Source: Chrysemys picta bellii
Taxonomy: Eukaryota; Chordata; Testudines; Emydidae
Direction of reading: 5' to 3'
NCBI RefSeq assembly: GCF_011386835.1
Contig: NC_088796.1
Span: forward strand, 29,219,011 to 29,283,010
Length of the DNA: 64,000 nucleotides
In this document: positions 46,556 to 58,526 of the stretch, one piece after another
How positions within the stretch are numbered: the stretch's first letter is position 1
How the letters are laid out: each line of letters starts with the position of its first letter
Program-made: the position numbers and the translations under genes
Notes under the pieces: model-generated
The model's database searches: none
Told to the model about the DNA's origin: nothing
What the model saw: only the letters and a program-made list of their open reading frames with translations

Positions 46556-49189
46556 GGTAGAAATTCAGTACTGTAGCTTTCCATAGAGTTGAATGGGTAA
46601 ACTGAAAATACGTAGTGTTTTGCCACCCTGTGCGCAACTTAATCTATTCATAGTTGGCTGGTGTCAGTAGCCCCTCAGCTTCTCCTGGCCAGAGGAGGTT
46701 AAGGTAGCAGATTATTTTAATGATTAAAACCAAAAATATATACAAAAAAGTGGAAATCTCTCAAGGGGAAAAAATCCCAAGCATAGAACAGTAAATGGAG
46801 CTGGTTAGCTGAAGTCAAAGGAGCTTTGAGAAAACAGATCTACAGATAGGGTCTATTAGGGCTCAGTATTTATGAAAAGGCCACTTATTCATATGTCTAA
46901 ATATGAATAAAACCACAAACGTTTGAAAATGTTTGTCAAACTATCTAGAGCTGAACATTTAACCTCAGCAAAGCTCCTTCTGAAAATTCCAAAAGAACCC
47001 TCCTCAGTACCCAGAGTGACAGTGGAACAACTGCTGAGTGAGAACAGAGCTGCTTCTGGGAGTTCCAAAATGGGCACACAACTTATTCTCATTGCCATAA
47101 TCTTTAAACATCCCTTTTAAGGCTAAACCCGTTTAGACTTAGGCTTTGGAATAGCTTCCAGTGTGCCTGACATCCTGCTTGCTGGATACTGCCTGTACTT
47201 CCTGCCAAAATAATCAGAGCCAGTTTTCTCCAGGAATATGGGCACAATCTACTCAGCAGCGAGTCCTCCAGATTGAAAGAGTAAGACAATAATGTAAGAG
47301 TAAGGAAACACTGTTCCTCTTTCCCCCCCCCCAAATCCTCTCTCCTGCAAAATAGGTAAATTCCTATTTTCACTAGGTCTGCAAATGTTTAGGCCAAATT
47401 TTCAATATCTGGTACCACCTCTCACTATGGACACATGCCCCCACTCAAAGTATTTCATAATAAACCTACCCCACTCGGGGGAAATTACATTTTTCTTCCT
47501 TTGGTTCCAGGATAATATGTCATTGTTTTTTATGTAGTGTCTCCACTAAGGGCCCTGTCTCTGTAAGGGCAGCTTCCACTGAAGTTGGCCTACCCTGAAC
47601 CAAGTGCAGAGGAAGCAGTATCAGGGCCTTTTCTCTGTAGTGAAAAGACATTAATGGCTGTGTTAATGTAAATCCTTTCAGAACAGGAAAATAGTGATCT
47701 TTGAGCCATTCTCAGCCAGGATGGTGTTTTGCAAAGCATTCTTCAAACCACTGACTTTTCCATTTTCTATTTGGCAAGATTTCTTCCTCCTCCATGCTCT
47801 TCTTCATATCCCTGCAAGTAAAATGACAAAGTTGCAATATGGACTCCAATAGCAAATTTTGCAGCGTTGTTGGATGGAATGGAGGATTGGGAGGAATATA
47901 TTTAGGCATAGAAATATTCATTTGGAAAGCTGAACAGAACTTCATTCAAGAAGACTAAAATGCTCATTTAGAGTAGTATTTCCCAGTACGCCCTTAACTT
48001 TCCTGGGCCAGGCTCTCTATTTTGCACAGAACTCTTCCCAACCTTTATCTGCCCTGAACCCTCTTTGATTGGGCTTCTTGGACTGATCCAACAGCTTATC
48101 TAATAAAAGGGAAAACTCCCAGGGTGAAATCCTAGCCTCATTGATGCCATGGACATCAAAGGGCCAGAATTTTACCACCAATCTTGTTGAAGGGCCCAAT
48201 TGTCTTCTACGCCCAAATGCCTCTGCATGTTACTCACAGTCATACTTCGCAGAGTGGCGCCTCTGGTCTTCAGAATGAAAACCACAATTGACAGCTGCTC
48301 CTAATACTCTTGTTTTAATGTGCCTTATGAACAAGACAGACATGAACATTGTTTTAAACATGCTTATATCAGCTCTCTATATACAAACAGCAGTATAAAA
48401 AATATGGCCTGATTTTTTTCAATGATCCTACACTATCAAATACACTCACTGCTCCTTGCAGAGACAAGTCTCTTCTCTCTTAACCAGATTGCATCCTTGC
48501 CTAGGGGGTCACATTCCTTGGCATACATGTTTCTTTCCCCACCAGAAAAATTTACAAATTAAGTCCTGGGCACTTACAAAAAAAAGCTTCCCTTTCACCA
48601 CTGGGAGTAATGAGCAGAAATTCCATGCATTGAGATGGCAATATACTCTAAAATTTGGTTTTGTTCCTAATTCTGTGGATTAAATCACTAGAGGCAATAG
48701 GCTCAAAGTATCAAAGATTTACAATTTAGTTAGTCTGGCTCTTAATTTAGCAGTGAATGCTAAGGGATCAGCAAGCTCACCAGCTGTTCCAAGTGCTCTG
48801 TGAAAATACCACTGCTTAAGTACACAGCATTTTAACATGACAAGTAAGTATCAGCTAATTCATTTATTTCACACTTTATTCATCCCATATGTTAAAACAA
48901 AATAGGAAATGTACATTTGAAATAACATTTATACATTAAATTACATTCTGTTGTTTTATATACAACCATCAAACTTCCCAATTTGCACCACTGAAATCAA
49001 TAGGAGTTTTACTGTTGACTGTAGTGAGAGCAGTATTGGGAATGTTAAAGCATGAGACTAGGGAATATGCATGGCACCAAAGAAATATAAGCCATCAACC
49101 AAGCAAGGGAAGAGAGGGGAAGGAAAAGCTGTTTATGCCAAGTGACATAAACCCTTGAAAAGTTTCAAAAACTACAGACAAACAGCATT
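46556..49189. other. Unannotated sequence
   Basis: A degenerate snap-back around 48115-48180 ('gtgaaatcctagcctcattg' against 'ccagaattttaccacc') and a C-run at 47322-47331. No gene recognised. Confidence 0.35.
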
Positions 49190-49219
49190 GCCCCCCACCC
49201 CCCCCACACACACACACAA
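49190..49219. repeat. C-rich/(CA)n simple repeat
   Basis: C-tracts followed by (CA) units. Confidence 0.85.
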
Positions 49220-49313
49220 ACATCCCTGGATTGTATGTACAGCATTGGCATATCTTTTCCTACACCAAGCAGAATGTGGGACACTGACGTTTAAAACATG
49301 GAGGAAGGGGGAA

Positions 49314-49476
49314 CAGGGCCGCCCGGGGAGGGCAAGAAGGGCAATTTGCCCCAGGCCCCGAGCCCCACAGGGGCCCCCACAAGAATATAGTATTCTATAG
49401 TATTGCAACTTTTTTTTATGGAAGGGGCCCTGAAATTGCTTTGCTCCAAGCCCCCTGAATCCTCTGGGCGGCCCTG
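49314..49476. mobile_element. Miniature hAT element (163 bp)
   Basis: Termini CAGGGCCGCCCGGGGAGG and ..TCTGGGCGGCCCTG form inverted repeats. The exact 8-bp target duplication AGGGGGAA lies at 49306-49313 and 49477-49484. Far too short to encode anything; it must have moved with another element's transposase. Confidence 0.9.
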
Positions 49477-49740
49477 AGGGGGAACATTGCTCAAAATGAA
49501 AATGCAAGAGCGCTCTGCAGAACAGGAAATTCCAAATCATTTGGCAAGGCTGCTCTATGTTTCTTCCAAAGTTTTGATTCCTCTATTCCATAATGCTGAG
49601 ACTAATTCATTACTGCACTCAGAGCAGAACAATTCTAGTTACTGTATGTGCAGGACTAGAGAAAAATATGAAAAATATTACTGTAGCAGTGTCTGATAAA
49701 ATGAGAAGTCTGATGACTGAATAGAGATTATTCTATGAAT

Positions 49741-49854
49741 GTGAACCATTCCAAGTCATGCATCTTCCTCAAAGAATACTTTTAAGATAACACTGAACAG
49801 TGCACTGATACACAGATACCCTCCCACCAACAGCACAAGAACTCCACATGGACT
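49741..49854 (+). mobile_element. PLE coding fragment, upstream half
   Basis: In the frame of 49801 it reads CIFLKEYF, a stop (TAA at 49783-49785), then DNTEQCTD...STWT. After removing the inserted hAT element and one target duplication it continues in frame with PPEGRNDSLDLY at 51142. The part before 49741 was not recognised. Confidence 0.7.
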
Positions 49855-51133
49855 TAGGGTGACCAGACGTCCCAATTTTATCAGGACTGTCCCGATATTT
49901 ACTTCATTGTCCCGCGTCCCGACCGACATTCGGTCGGGACGCAAATTGTCCAGTTATTTTGCCTCCACTCCAGCACACAGGCAGAGCCCGAAGGGGGCTC
50001 GCCCCCCCCGCCCCGACTCCACCCTCTCCTTCCCCCATTGGATCCCTCCCCAAATCCCTGCCTTGACTCCGCCTCTTCCCCAAGCACGCCGCATTCCTCC
50101 TCCTCCCCCTCCCTCCCAGGCTTGCGCTGATCAGCTGTATGGCAGCGCAAGTGCTGGAGGGAGGGGGGAGGAGGCAGAGGCTTTGGCCTTGGCGCCAGGG
50201 AAGGGATGGGGGATCCCTAGGTGAGGAGACCCTGTCCCGCGATGCTGGGGTGGGTCCCGGCCTGGGGGTCGAGGCAAGGTCCCGCTTTCTCCAGCAGGGT
50301 GTAGCCCAGTGGCGCGAAGGTCGCTACGGCTCTGCACTCCCAGGCCAGTGGGGAGCTGGAGCCCGCCGGGGAAATGGCTGCCCCACGCTGCGCGCCCACG
50401 GCCAGGCCGGTCTCCGCACAGGGACCTGGCGGTGGTGTTGCCCGTGTCCGTGCCCATCTCCGCAGCCTCGGAGTGTCAGTCCTCGGGCTACTGGCAGGGG
50501 TTGCTGAGAGTCCCGGGGCTGCCCTGGGCTCGGGGCGCGTTTACATCTGCGTGTGGCCAGCGCCAGCCTAGACGCTTCCCACTTGTTCGTGCTGCAGTGC
50601 AGCCGGGGAGCGCCCGAGCAGCAATCCCTGCAGGCCTGCGGCAGGGACCTGGGTCCCGCTGTAGATGGCCACATCCCCGGTGCCAGCAGTGCCTTTTCTC
50701 CCAAGGGCTGTGGGGGCATGGGGTGCCCAGTGTCACTGGGCTGCTTGCCCTCCCTCTCCCGTGCAGCCACCCTTCTCGTGTGCAGTAGCATTGTCTTGGG
50801 AACTGACGGGCCGGGGGGGGGGAGAGTCTCAGCCAATGCCCGAGATGAAGGAGCCGCCAGCAAGGCCCGGGTGTTATTCCCCCTCGTAGTGCGGCGCGCT
50901 GGGCAGCTGCCCACAATACAGTGCCCTGGCCCTGGGGGGAGGGGAGGCTGTTCGTGCAGCCTCGAGGCCGCCTGAGCTCTTCATTTGGGGAGGCAGAGGC
51001 TTGCGTGCCCTCTCGACTAAGTTACTTAAAATCCCCGCCCTTTATGGTGGAGACAGAGCGAAGGCAAGCTGGTGCGGAGGGGCTCCCCCCCCTCCCTGTC
51101 CCAATATTTCACCTCTGTGATCTGGTCACCCTA
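49855..51133. mobile_element. Non-autonomous hAT-type element inserted in a PLE (1279 bp)
   Basis: Termini TAGGGTGACCAGA and TCTGGTCACCCTA are 13-base inverted repeats with one mismatch. The exact 8-bp target duplication CATGGACT lies at 49847-49854 and 51134-51141. The interior (about 49970-51090) is GC-rich. Its many overlapping open frames on both strands (up to 196 codons) show no domain and are considered compositional. A palindrome 'cccgaccgacattcggtcgg' lies at 49918-49937. Confidence 0.93.
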
Positions 51134-51141
51134 CATGGACT

Positions 51142-51390
51142 CCTCCTGAGGGCCGAAATGACAGTCTGGATCTATACATAGAATGCTTCCGCCGATGTGC
51201 ACAGGCAGAAATTATGGAAAAACAACATCGCTTGCCTCATAACCTAAGTCGTACAGAACGCAATGCCATCCACAGCCTCAGAAACAACCCTGACATTATA
51301 ATCAAAGAGGCTGATAAAGGAGGTGCTGTTATCATCATGAACAGGTCTGACTACCAAAAGGAGGCTGCCAGACAACTCTCCAATACCAAG
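51142..51390 (+). pseudogene. PLE reverse transcriptase N-terminal fragment, downstream half
   Basis: Translation in the frame of the 51214-51459 ORF gives PPEGRNDSLDLYIECFRRCA, then ERNAIHSLRNNPDIIIKEAD and KGGAVIIMNRSDYQKEA. The I-K-E-A-D-K-G-G-A block is a strong signature of Penelope-like reverse transcriptases. The match ends near 51390 (QLSNTK) before the catalytic domain. It is the continuation of 49741-49854, split by the hAT element. PLE enzymes normally combine this reverse transcriptase with a GIY-YIG endonuclease, which is absent here. Confidence 0.85.
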
Positions 51391-52044
51391 ATGTTAGTTG
51401 CTTTTGTCTACTGGTGTACAAAGAGCCATAAAGCGTCTAGAACTACTGTATCACTCTGAGGAATGCGGGTCTATTTCACATAGTGTTTTACAGAACTACC
51501 TTGGTCTTGTTAACTTGCCATACTGTACAGTAAAAATGGACTATTCCACTTATCTTTCTGCAAGTCTAATCTATCCAGATAATATTGAATTTGTTTGCTC
51601 TGTTCCTCTATATTTACTCTCTCTCAAATGCTATGCCGGTAGCAGATTTAGCAGTTTTGGGAACTGTGCCTTGCTCAAGGTTATTTAAGTAAATATGCCT
51701 AGTCCTAGAAGCTTACAGCACCCAACTCACTCCCTCTCCACTCTATTTGCTTGTAATGAACAGAGACTTTCATGTTCCTACATGCTGTAGAGGGCTTGGG
51801 TTTAATAATTTATGTTTTTACTACAAATTAGTCTGTCCTGTGCATTTAAAATGGGTCCCCAATATCCACACAAGCTATGTCACCTGTCACCACTGTGGAC
51901 TCCAGCTGGTAGGGGCAGAAGCAGCCAAAACAGGGACTGCTGTACTGGGGCAAGGTGGGAAAAGTGGGGCCCAGCCAGGGCCATCCCTCTGCTCAGCAGC
52001 CCCTGGACCCAGAGCTGTGCAGGACAGAGAGACAGACATACAGA
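51391..52044. other. Unannotated sequence
   Basis: Nothing recognised. Confidence 0.35.
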
Positions 52045-52068
52045 CTCTCTCTCTCTCTCTCTCTCTCT
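52045..52068. repeat. (CT)n microsatellite
   Basis: Twelve CT units. Confidence 0.93.
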
Positions 52069-52205
52069 GCACTAGGACCCATGTGGTGGCTCCCCTCTCC
52101 ACAACCCTGTGGGCTGAAGAAAGGAGCCAACCAGACACATCACCTGGTAGGACCAGAAGCAGCCAAAGCTGGGACCACTGGATCTTTGGACACATTGTCT
52201 CACTT

Positions 52206-52645
52206 TCTCTACCTTCTGCTGATTGGCTGTTTGCTCCAACCATCCCTCTCCCCCTGACTCACAGTCTCTTCACCTCAGCTTCACTCCATACCTGTCCTCC
52301 CATCTCCCACACTCCTTCTCTTCCCTTTCAGCTAATCACCTCCTAATTAAACCCTCAATTCCCTCACCCCCATTAAAAAAGCATGGAACAACCATGAGGT
52401 TTGCCACTATTACATAGGTCACTGTTTGCTCTATCTCCTTCCCTCACCCTGTGTCTGTCTGGTCTATTTAGACAATATTGTCTCATTGTTTCCCATCTGT
52501 ATCCATCTGTTTTCTCTTGTCTTAGACTTAGATTGTAAATTGTTTGTCTTTTTGTTTTGTGTTTGTACCGTGCCCAGTACAATGGGGTCCTGGTCCATGA
52601 CTAAGGCTTCTAGGCACTACTGTAATGCAAATAATACTAATGATC
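52206..52645 (+). repeat. Old LINE 3' end (L2/CR1-like), copy 2
   Basis: Pyrimidine-rich start 'gctgtttgctccaaccatcc', then 'cttagattgtaaattgtttg', 'tgtttgtaccgtgcccagta', 'caatggggtcctggtccatg' and the tail 'taatgcaaataatactaatg'. Parallels 46176-46555. Confidence 0.65.
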
Positions 52646-53048
52646 ATTAATAGACTATGTAGTACGATGAGGGGAACCGGAGAAATAGGGCCAAGTTAGG
52701 TTAAGCTGGGGCGAGCTGCTAATATGTAAATTGTACAGCCAGCATGTAATATTGGTCTCTCAGCATGCTTAATTAAAGGTTTTCCCTACATCTCTGCCTC
52801 CTGCTGCATCATTTATTCAGTATTGACAACTGAAACATTCAAAGAAGCATGAATCAGGCATCAAACGATTATGACCAATTTAATACATTTGATGTTCATT
52901 TTATTTGTCTTCTGGTTTCAGAGCGGCCAGAGTGCACTCAGGTCACACTTCCAAGTGTCTTTCCATAACCACGAAGGCTAGAAACTTAGTCTTTTTAAAA
53001 ATGAAAACTGAAATTCTCATATAATCCCATTAATTCAGAACTAGTGGC
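52646..53048. other. Unannotated sequence
   Basis: Nothing recognised. Confidence 0.35.
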
Positions 53049-53076
53049 AGACTAACACGACTGCTACTCTGAAACC
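53049..53076 (+). mobile_element. Isolated PLE terminus
   Basis: 'agactaacacgactgctact' then 'ctgaaacc' is the inverted form of 57659-57686. Only the outermost about 28 bp remain. Confidence 0.7.
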
Positions 53077-53853
53077 AAATATCATGAGACTCATGATAAA
53101 ATCAGGAGAGTCTTAGCAACACCACTTATTGCTGACGAAATAGACTACCTCAACTTAATCATTGGGAAATATATTAATCCTGGTTTCCTAGTTGGCTGGT
53201 AAAAGTGTGATGTATTGGTGGATCAAAGTATTTGGTCTCTAGAGTATATTGACTAGCAGTACGCTTTGTAAGACACCTCTGTGGTCTGTGAAAAATAAAT
53301 GCTTGTAATGATAAATGAGTTGCTTTAGATGTCAAGAGTCACTGATGTTCTGTGATGTCCTTGATTGGGGGATTTGTTCCCAGTAGCAGCTGGGAAAATT
53401 AAATCCCATGGGACTTTTCCATGACAGAGACACTAAATAACACTGATCAGCCAGCACCAGAGAACTCAATGTATCTGCCGCTGCTTCTCTCTCACACACC
53501 TAAGTCAAGGCAAGACTGAGATACAAAATCCGGGGTGCAAATCCTCTTAATCCTCTGTCTTACACGGTTGCCCCAAATCTTCCTGAAATGCCACTCAGGA
53601 GCTCTTGCTGTCCCCAGCTCCTTCTCTAGTGCTGTACAATAGAGAAAGCCAGCACTTAAGAGGCATCCATGGATATCTGCAGAGTGGCAGTAGGATCATA
53701 GAGTAGCCTTGCAGATGTATTGAGGATGATTTTGTAAGGCTGAGGACTGGGAGACTCCCTTTTCCGTACCAAAAGAGGGATCCTGAGGAGAGAGAGCTGG
53801 ACTGAGAAGCCATGAGAAGCCGTAAAAGAGACTTGAAAGACATGGAAAGAACT
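53077..53853. other. Unannotated sequence
   Basis: Nothing recognised. Confidence 0.35.
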
Positions 53854-53861
53854 GACATGAT

Positions 53862-54516
53862 TAGGGCCCTATCAAATTCATGGTCCATTTTGGTTAATTT
53901 CACAGTCATAGGATTTTAAAAATCATAAAATTCATTATTTCAGCTATTTAAATCTGAAATTCCACAGTGTTGTAATTGATGGGGTCCTGACCCAAAAAGG
54001 AGCTGGGGGTCCACAAGGTTATTGTAGGGGGGGTTGCGGTGCTGTTACCCTTACTTCTGCACTGCTGGTGGCAGTGATGCTGCCTTCAGAGCTGGGCAGT
54101 TGGAAAGTGAGGGCTGCTGGCCGGGAGCCAAGCTCTGAAGGCAGAGCCGCTGCCAGCAGCAACGCAGAAGTAAGGATGGCATTGTATGGGATTGCCACCC
54201 TTACGTCTGTGCTGCTGCTAGCGGGGCACCACCTTCAGAGCTGGGCGCCCGGCCAACACCTGCTGCTCTCCAGCCACCCAGCTCTGAAGGCAGTGCAGAA
54301 GTAAGGGTGGCAATACCGTGACCCCCTAAAATAATCTTGCAAGCCCCCTACAATTCTCTTTTGGGTCAGGACCTCCAATTTGAGAAACACTGGTCGCCAG
54401 TGTGAAATCTGTATAGTATAGGGTAAAAGCACACAAAAGACCAGATTTCACAGGGGGAGACCAGATTTCACAGTCTGTGATGTGTTTTTCATGGCCGTGA
54501 ATTTGGTAGGGCCCTA
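53862..54516. mobile_element. Non-autonomous hAT-type element with internal palindromes (655 bp)
   Basis: Terminal inverted repeats TAGGGCCCTATCAAATTCA (left) and TGAATTTGGTAGGGCCCTA (right) differ at one position. The 8-bp flanks GACATGAT (53854-53861) and GCCATGAT (54517-54524) differ at one base. Nested inverted pairs inside include 'gggtcctgacccaaaa' near 53982 with 'ttttgggtcaggacc' near 54359, and 'cttacttctgcactgc' near 54051 with 'gcagtgcagaagtaag' near 54291. There is also a 17-bp direct repeat 'gaccagatttcacaggg'-like near 54439-54473. No coding capacity. Confidence 0.88.
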
Positions 54517-54524
54517 GCCATGAT

Positions 54525-56474
54525 GAACATGGGGCAAATAGAGATTTTGGAGACGGAATGAACATGGGAGAGATCTGGAGGGGAAATAGGAAATGAAATT
54601 GACAAGGGCTCGGATGGAGAAAATAAGTCACAATTCTTTCCCTGTTATTTAATAATTGCAAAACATACAGATCGAGAGAAAAATACACAGAAAGGAAGGA
54701 AAAGAGAGGAGAAATTGAAATAGGATATTCGCTTTTAAAAATATATATATATTTTGAAAGAAGACAACATACTGTACAATAGGGCTGTGGCACTGGTACT
54801 CTTGGCTTGCAATTTCCTTTCTTTTGTAGATATGTATTAATTTTATCTTGAAAAGTAGGGGTAGGGGAGAGAGAATGGTATAGTGGCTAACTGTGGTGCA
54901 TCGACTTTTATTAATCTTGTCTCTCTGTTATATGGATACCATATTGTCCTGTTGACTCATATGTCTTGCAAGAATTGTCATTTCAATTAAACCCACTTAT
55001 AAAAGAACAAAATGTATTGTAAGAATCAGTTCTCCCTACATCTCTGATAATTGCAACTGTTATAAGAATTGCTTCTAAAGAAACATACTCATTCAATTAT
55101 ATTTATTGTAATACCTTATGTACCTTACATCAGTAAAACATAATGGCTTCATATTCCTGTATTGTGAATTCACAATAAGCAGATCTTACAAATATTTAGT
55201 ACATTAACACCAAATTCTACCTTTAGGTACAATTATAGCATTAGAAATTGTATTAATATATCTCCAGACAGAATTTGGCCCTAACCTTTCAGTTTGCACT
55301 ATGGTACAATTTACTGAGCCAATTGCAAGCTAGCTAACCTCAACTGTTGCATAGCTTGCCAACATAGGTGAGTGACATTATATACACAGAAAATTCAATA
55401 ATTAAGCAATTCTTTGTTTGGATACATTGTTTATTTAAAACATGACCAAATATTGGAATTTTGACCACTGGATTACCATGCTGTGTGAATAGAATGTCCA
55501 CTGTAATTCTGCAGGCTTCATATACTCCAATAAGTGCTGAAATTAGCTGAAAACAGCAGTCATTTAACAACCTTTCTGAGCTGTTGGAAATAGATTCAAA
55601 ATATCTGTGCATAGCTTTTGGAGGGAAATGATGGTCAATTTCTTACTGAAGACCTGAAAGATTTTTAATTCCATTCATACGTAATTTTTCATGATACAAT
55701 TATCTACTATAATATTACATTAGTGCTGTGAAGATTCTCCCTGTCATGCTCTTGGCATTTCAATCTAACAAAATTAATAATGAAAAAACGATTAACCTGT
55801 TGCTTGTCGTATGGAATTTTTCATATTTTTTTTAATTTGGTCTCTGGATGCTAAGAAAAAATAATTCAAAAATAATATATGATGGGATCACTTCAATTTT
55901 CTTCCTCTAGGGAAGACATCTAACCTTGGTTGTCAATCTCCGTTCAATCCTTATCTGTCATGCCATGTATCCTATGTTCAGCTGTATCACTTACTTACAT
56001 TTTGCTCACTGACTGCCACAAATTGCTCAAAATTATTGCATCTGAAATATACATATTGCAAAACACTTTACATATAGTACTAGAGTCTGATCCCATTACA
56101 GTCAATGAGAATGATGGGTGTGCAAGGAATAAAGTTTTCAGGTCCTTTAGACAATTAAATTACAATTATAGTTACATTTTCATTATGGCACGAGAAGAGA
56201 ATTTACATGCCCTACAACATGATTGGAGATTTTTTCCAAAATGAAGTACTGCACTGAAAATGTCTCTTTTTGTTAATAAGACTTATTTTGAAAATTAATG
56301 TTAACTTTTAGTGTGGCTGTATATACTACTAAGTTAATAATTTTAGTCCGTTTGAAGTTCCATTTCCCAACTAGATTGGACTTTTTTATTTGTATTTGCA
56401 TTAAGCCATACATCAACGTTTAGCATGTGTAAGAAAATTCATGTTATTTCTCTAATTATGATTAGTTATTTGTA
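54525..56474. other. Unannotated AT-rich sequence
   Basis: A short (TA)n lies near 54741-54753. No gene recognised. Confidence 0.4.
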
Positions 56475-56710
56475 TTACAGTAGTGCCTAGACACCTCAGC
56501 CAAATTGAGGGCTTCATTATGCTAGGTGCTGTACAAGCATAGTAGGAGATGGTCCTGGTTCCTGCCCCACAGAACCTACAATCTACATAGACAGAAGCAC
56601 AAAGAATGAGTTGGTTGCTGAAAGTCAGGCAGGTCAGCAGCAGAGTCAGAAATAGACCTGAGCTCTCCTGACCTCTAGGCCACTTTCCTAGCCACTAGAC
56701 TACACTCTTT
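56475..56710 (-). repeat. Old LINE/SINE-like amniote repeat, inverted
   Basis: 'tattacagtagtgcctagac', 'tgctaggtgctgtacaagca', 'gtcctggttcctgccccaca' and 'gaacctacaatct' are the inverse of the 46176/52206 family. The end (56620-56705) may be a MIR-like piece ('cagcagagtcagaaatagac'). Confidence 0.6.
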
Positions 56711-57642
56711 CTCCAACATGGACTCCACTATGAAGAGAAACCCTGGCCTTTTAACATCATTGACATCTCTCAGTAGTTAACAAATACAATATTTTGAGAG
56801 TGAAAGATTGAGAAACAATAATTTTTGCTTTTCATGCAATCAAGTATGGAATTCTAGTTCATTAAGGGAAAGTACAAAAGAGCTACAATGATAAAAGTAA
56901 TTGGAGATTCTGTTTTACATTATATTTGTGAAATAGACCACAGCATATATTTCTTTTTGAAACTTTCACTAAAATGAGGTTAAAAGGTTGATTTAAACAT
57001 AAGAAATTAGGAAAATCAGATTTTAGACTTCTAAAGCAAGGACTCGGGTCAAAAAGTGATCTCTAACTCTAATTAATAAAATATTCTTATGCTAAATAGT
57101 TTAAACAAGATCATGAAGACATCCATAAAGTTTTATGTTATAGAAACAACAATGGTGAGAGAATTTGTAAGAAAGGGTCATGATGGATAGCTTAAAAGTG
57201 TAATTGGCTAACAGAGAATAGTGTTGCTGTGTGTGCAACACAACCCAAGGAAAGAATCCCATTGATTCCAGTAGCAGTCAGATCAGACTGAACTAATCTT
57301 TCCATCATTTTAGAATAGAATGAAAAGAGAATTTGCCTCAAGTCCTGTCTCTGTCCTGGGCATGTTATGGAGATGGTGCAAATCTCATTGGTTGACTACC
57401 TGCCCATGTCAACATATAAAGATGATTCATCAGTATGTTGATGGCATACAACTATATCTCCCTGTTTCATTGGAGTCCGACACTATTTGTTGCCAGGAGG
57501 AATTGAAGCATAGGTACAACCCCAGGATGGATGAGGGGGATATGTCAACCCTTCCAAATAAGACTATCCTGTTGATGTCCCTTCCATACAGTTACTAGTG
57601 TCTAGTTTAGCTATGTTTAAGTCATTGCATTATTGAATCCAC
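56711..57642. other. Unannotated sequence
   Basis: Nothing recognised. Confidence 0.35.
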
Positions 57643-57656
57643 AGTGCTTATATTGA

Positions 57657-58005
57657 CAGGTTTCAGAGTAGCAGCCGTGTTAGTCTGTATCCGCAAAAAG
57701 AACAGGAGTACTTGTGGCACCTTAGAGATTAACAAATTTATTAGAGCATAAGCTTTTGTGGGCTACAGCCCACTTCTTCGGATGCATATAGAGTGAAACG
57801 TATATTGAGGAGATATATATACACACATACAGAGAGAGTTGTCTTGACAACTCCCACCTGTTCATGCTCTCTGTATGTGTGTATATATATCTCCTCAATA
57901 TACGTTTCACTCTATATGCATCCAAAGAAGTGGGCTGTAGCCCACAAAAGCTTATGCTCTAATAAATTTGTTAATCTCTAAGGTGCCACAAGTACTCCTG
58001 TTCTT
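57657..58005. mobile_element. PLE-derived foldback element with 14-bp target duplication
   Basis: 349 bp. The PLE terminus (57657-57697) leads into a left arm 57698-57836, which is repeated in inverse at 57867-58005 with one mismatch over 139 bp and a 30-base centre. The duplication 'agtgcttatattga' flanks it exactly (57643-57656 and 58006-58019). The right copy lacks the outermost 41 bp of the terminus. Because of the palindrome, both strands give frames with the same C-terminal peptide (..KKWAVAHKSLCSNKFVNL). These are not genes. Confidence 0.93.
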
Positions 58006-58019
58006 AGTGCTTATATTGA

Positions 58020-58251
58020 TCTTTTAAAGCCCTGTATGGTTTGAATTGGAACTACCAGAGACATCCAACCCTCTCCCCACACACTGCAATGCAGCTGAGA
58101 TGTATGGCTGCTCTTCCTGACAGCTTCTCTGGGCCTGGGCCATGACATTTTCAGAGGAATGTCAGCAGTCCTCAATCTGGGCTTCTGCCTAGAAGTTGTT
58201 GTGCCTGATCCAATACTCGTTAAAGTAATGGGAAGTCTTTTCATGGCAGTG
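58020..58251. other. Unannotated spacer
   Basis: Short stretch between the foldback element and the next hAT element. Nothing recognised. Confidence 0.4.
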
Positions 58252-58259
58252 GGCATCAG

Positions 58260-58518
58260 CAGAAGCGGCTCCAGGCACCAGCGCAGCAAGCTATGAGGGC
58301 GGCAGACAGGCAGTCTTCAGTGGCATGCCTGCGGGAGGTCCACCGGTCCCGCGGCTTTGGCAGCAACTCGGCAGTGGGTACACTGAAGGCGCAAGACCAG
58401 CAGATCACCCACAGAGACGCCGCCGAGTCTGCGTGACCAGCGGACCTCCCGCAGGCATGTCACCGAAGACTGCCTGACTGCCGTGCTTAGGGTGACAAAA
58501 CACATAGAGCTGTCCCTG
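58260..58518. mobile_element. Non-autonomous hAT element (259 bp)
   Basis: Termini CAGAAGCGGCTCCAGG and ..TAGAGCTGTCCCTG form imperfect inverted repeats. The exact 8-bp target duplication GGCATCAG lies at 58252-58259 and 58519-58526. The interior has a long imperfect palindrome: 'cttcagtggcatgcctgcgg' near 58315 pairs with 'ctcccgcaggcatgtcaccg' near 58446. Confidence 0.92.
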
Positions 58519-58526
58519 GGCATCAG

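Noticed and set aside
49899..50975. Many open frames of 60-196 codons
   Set aside because: They are interior to the 1279-bp hAT element, occur on both strands in all phases and have no motif.
57722..57981. Two protein-like frames with identical C-termini on opposite strands
   Set aside because: They are a direct result of the 139-bp inverted arms of the PLE foldback.
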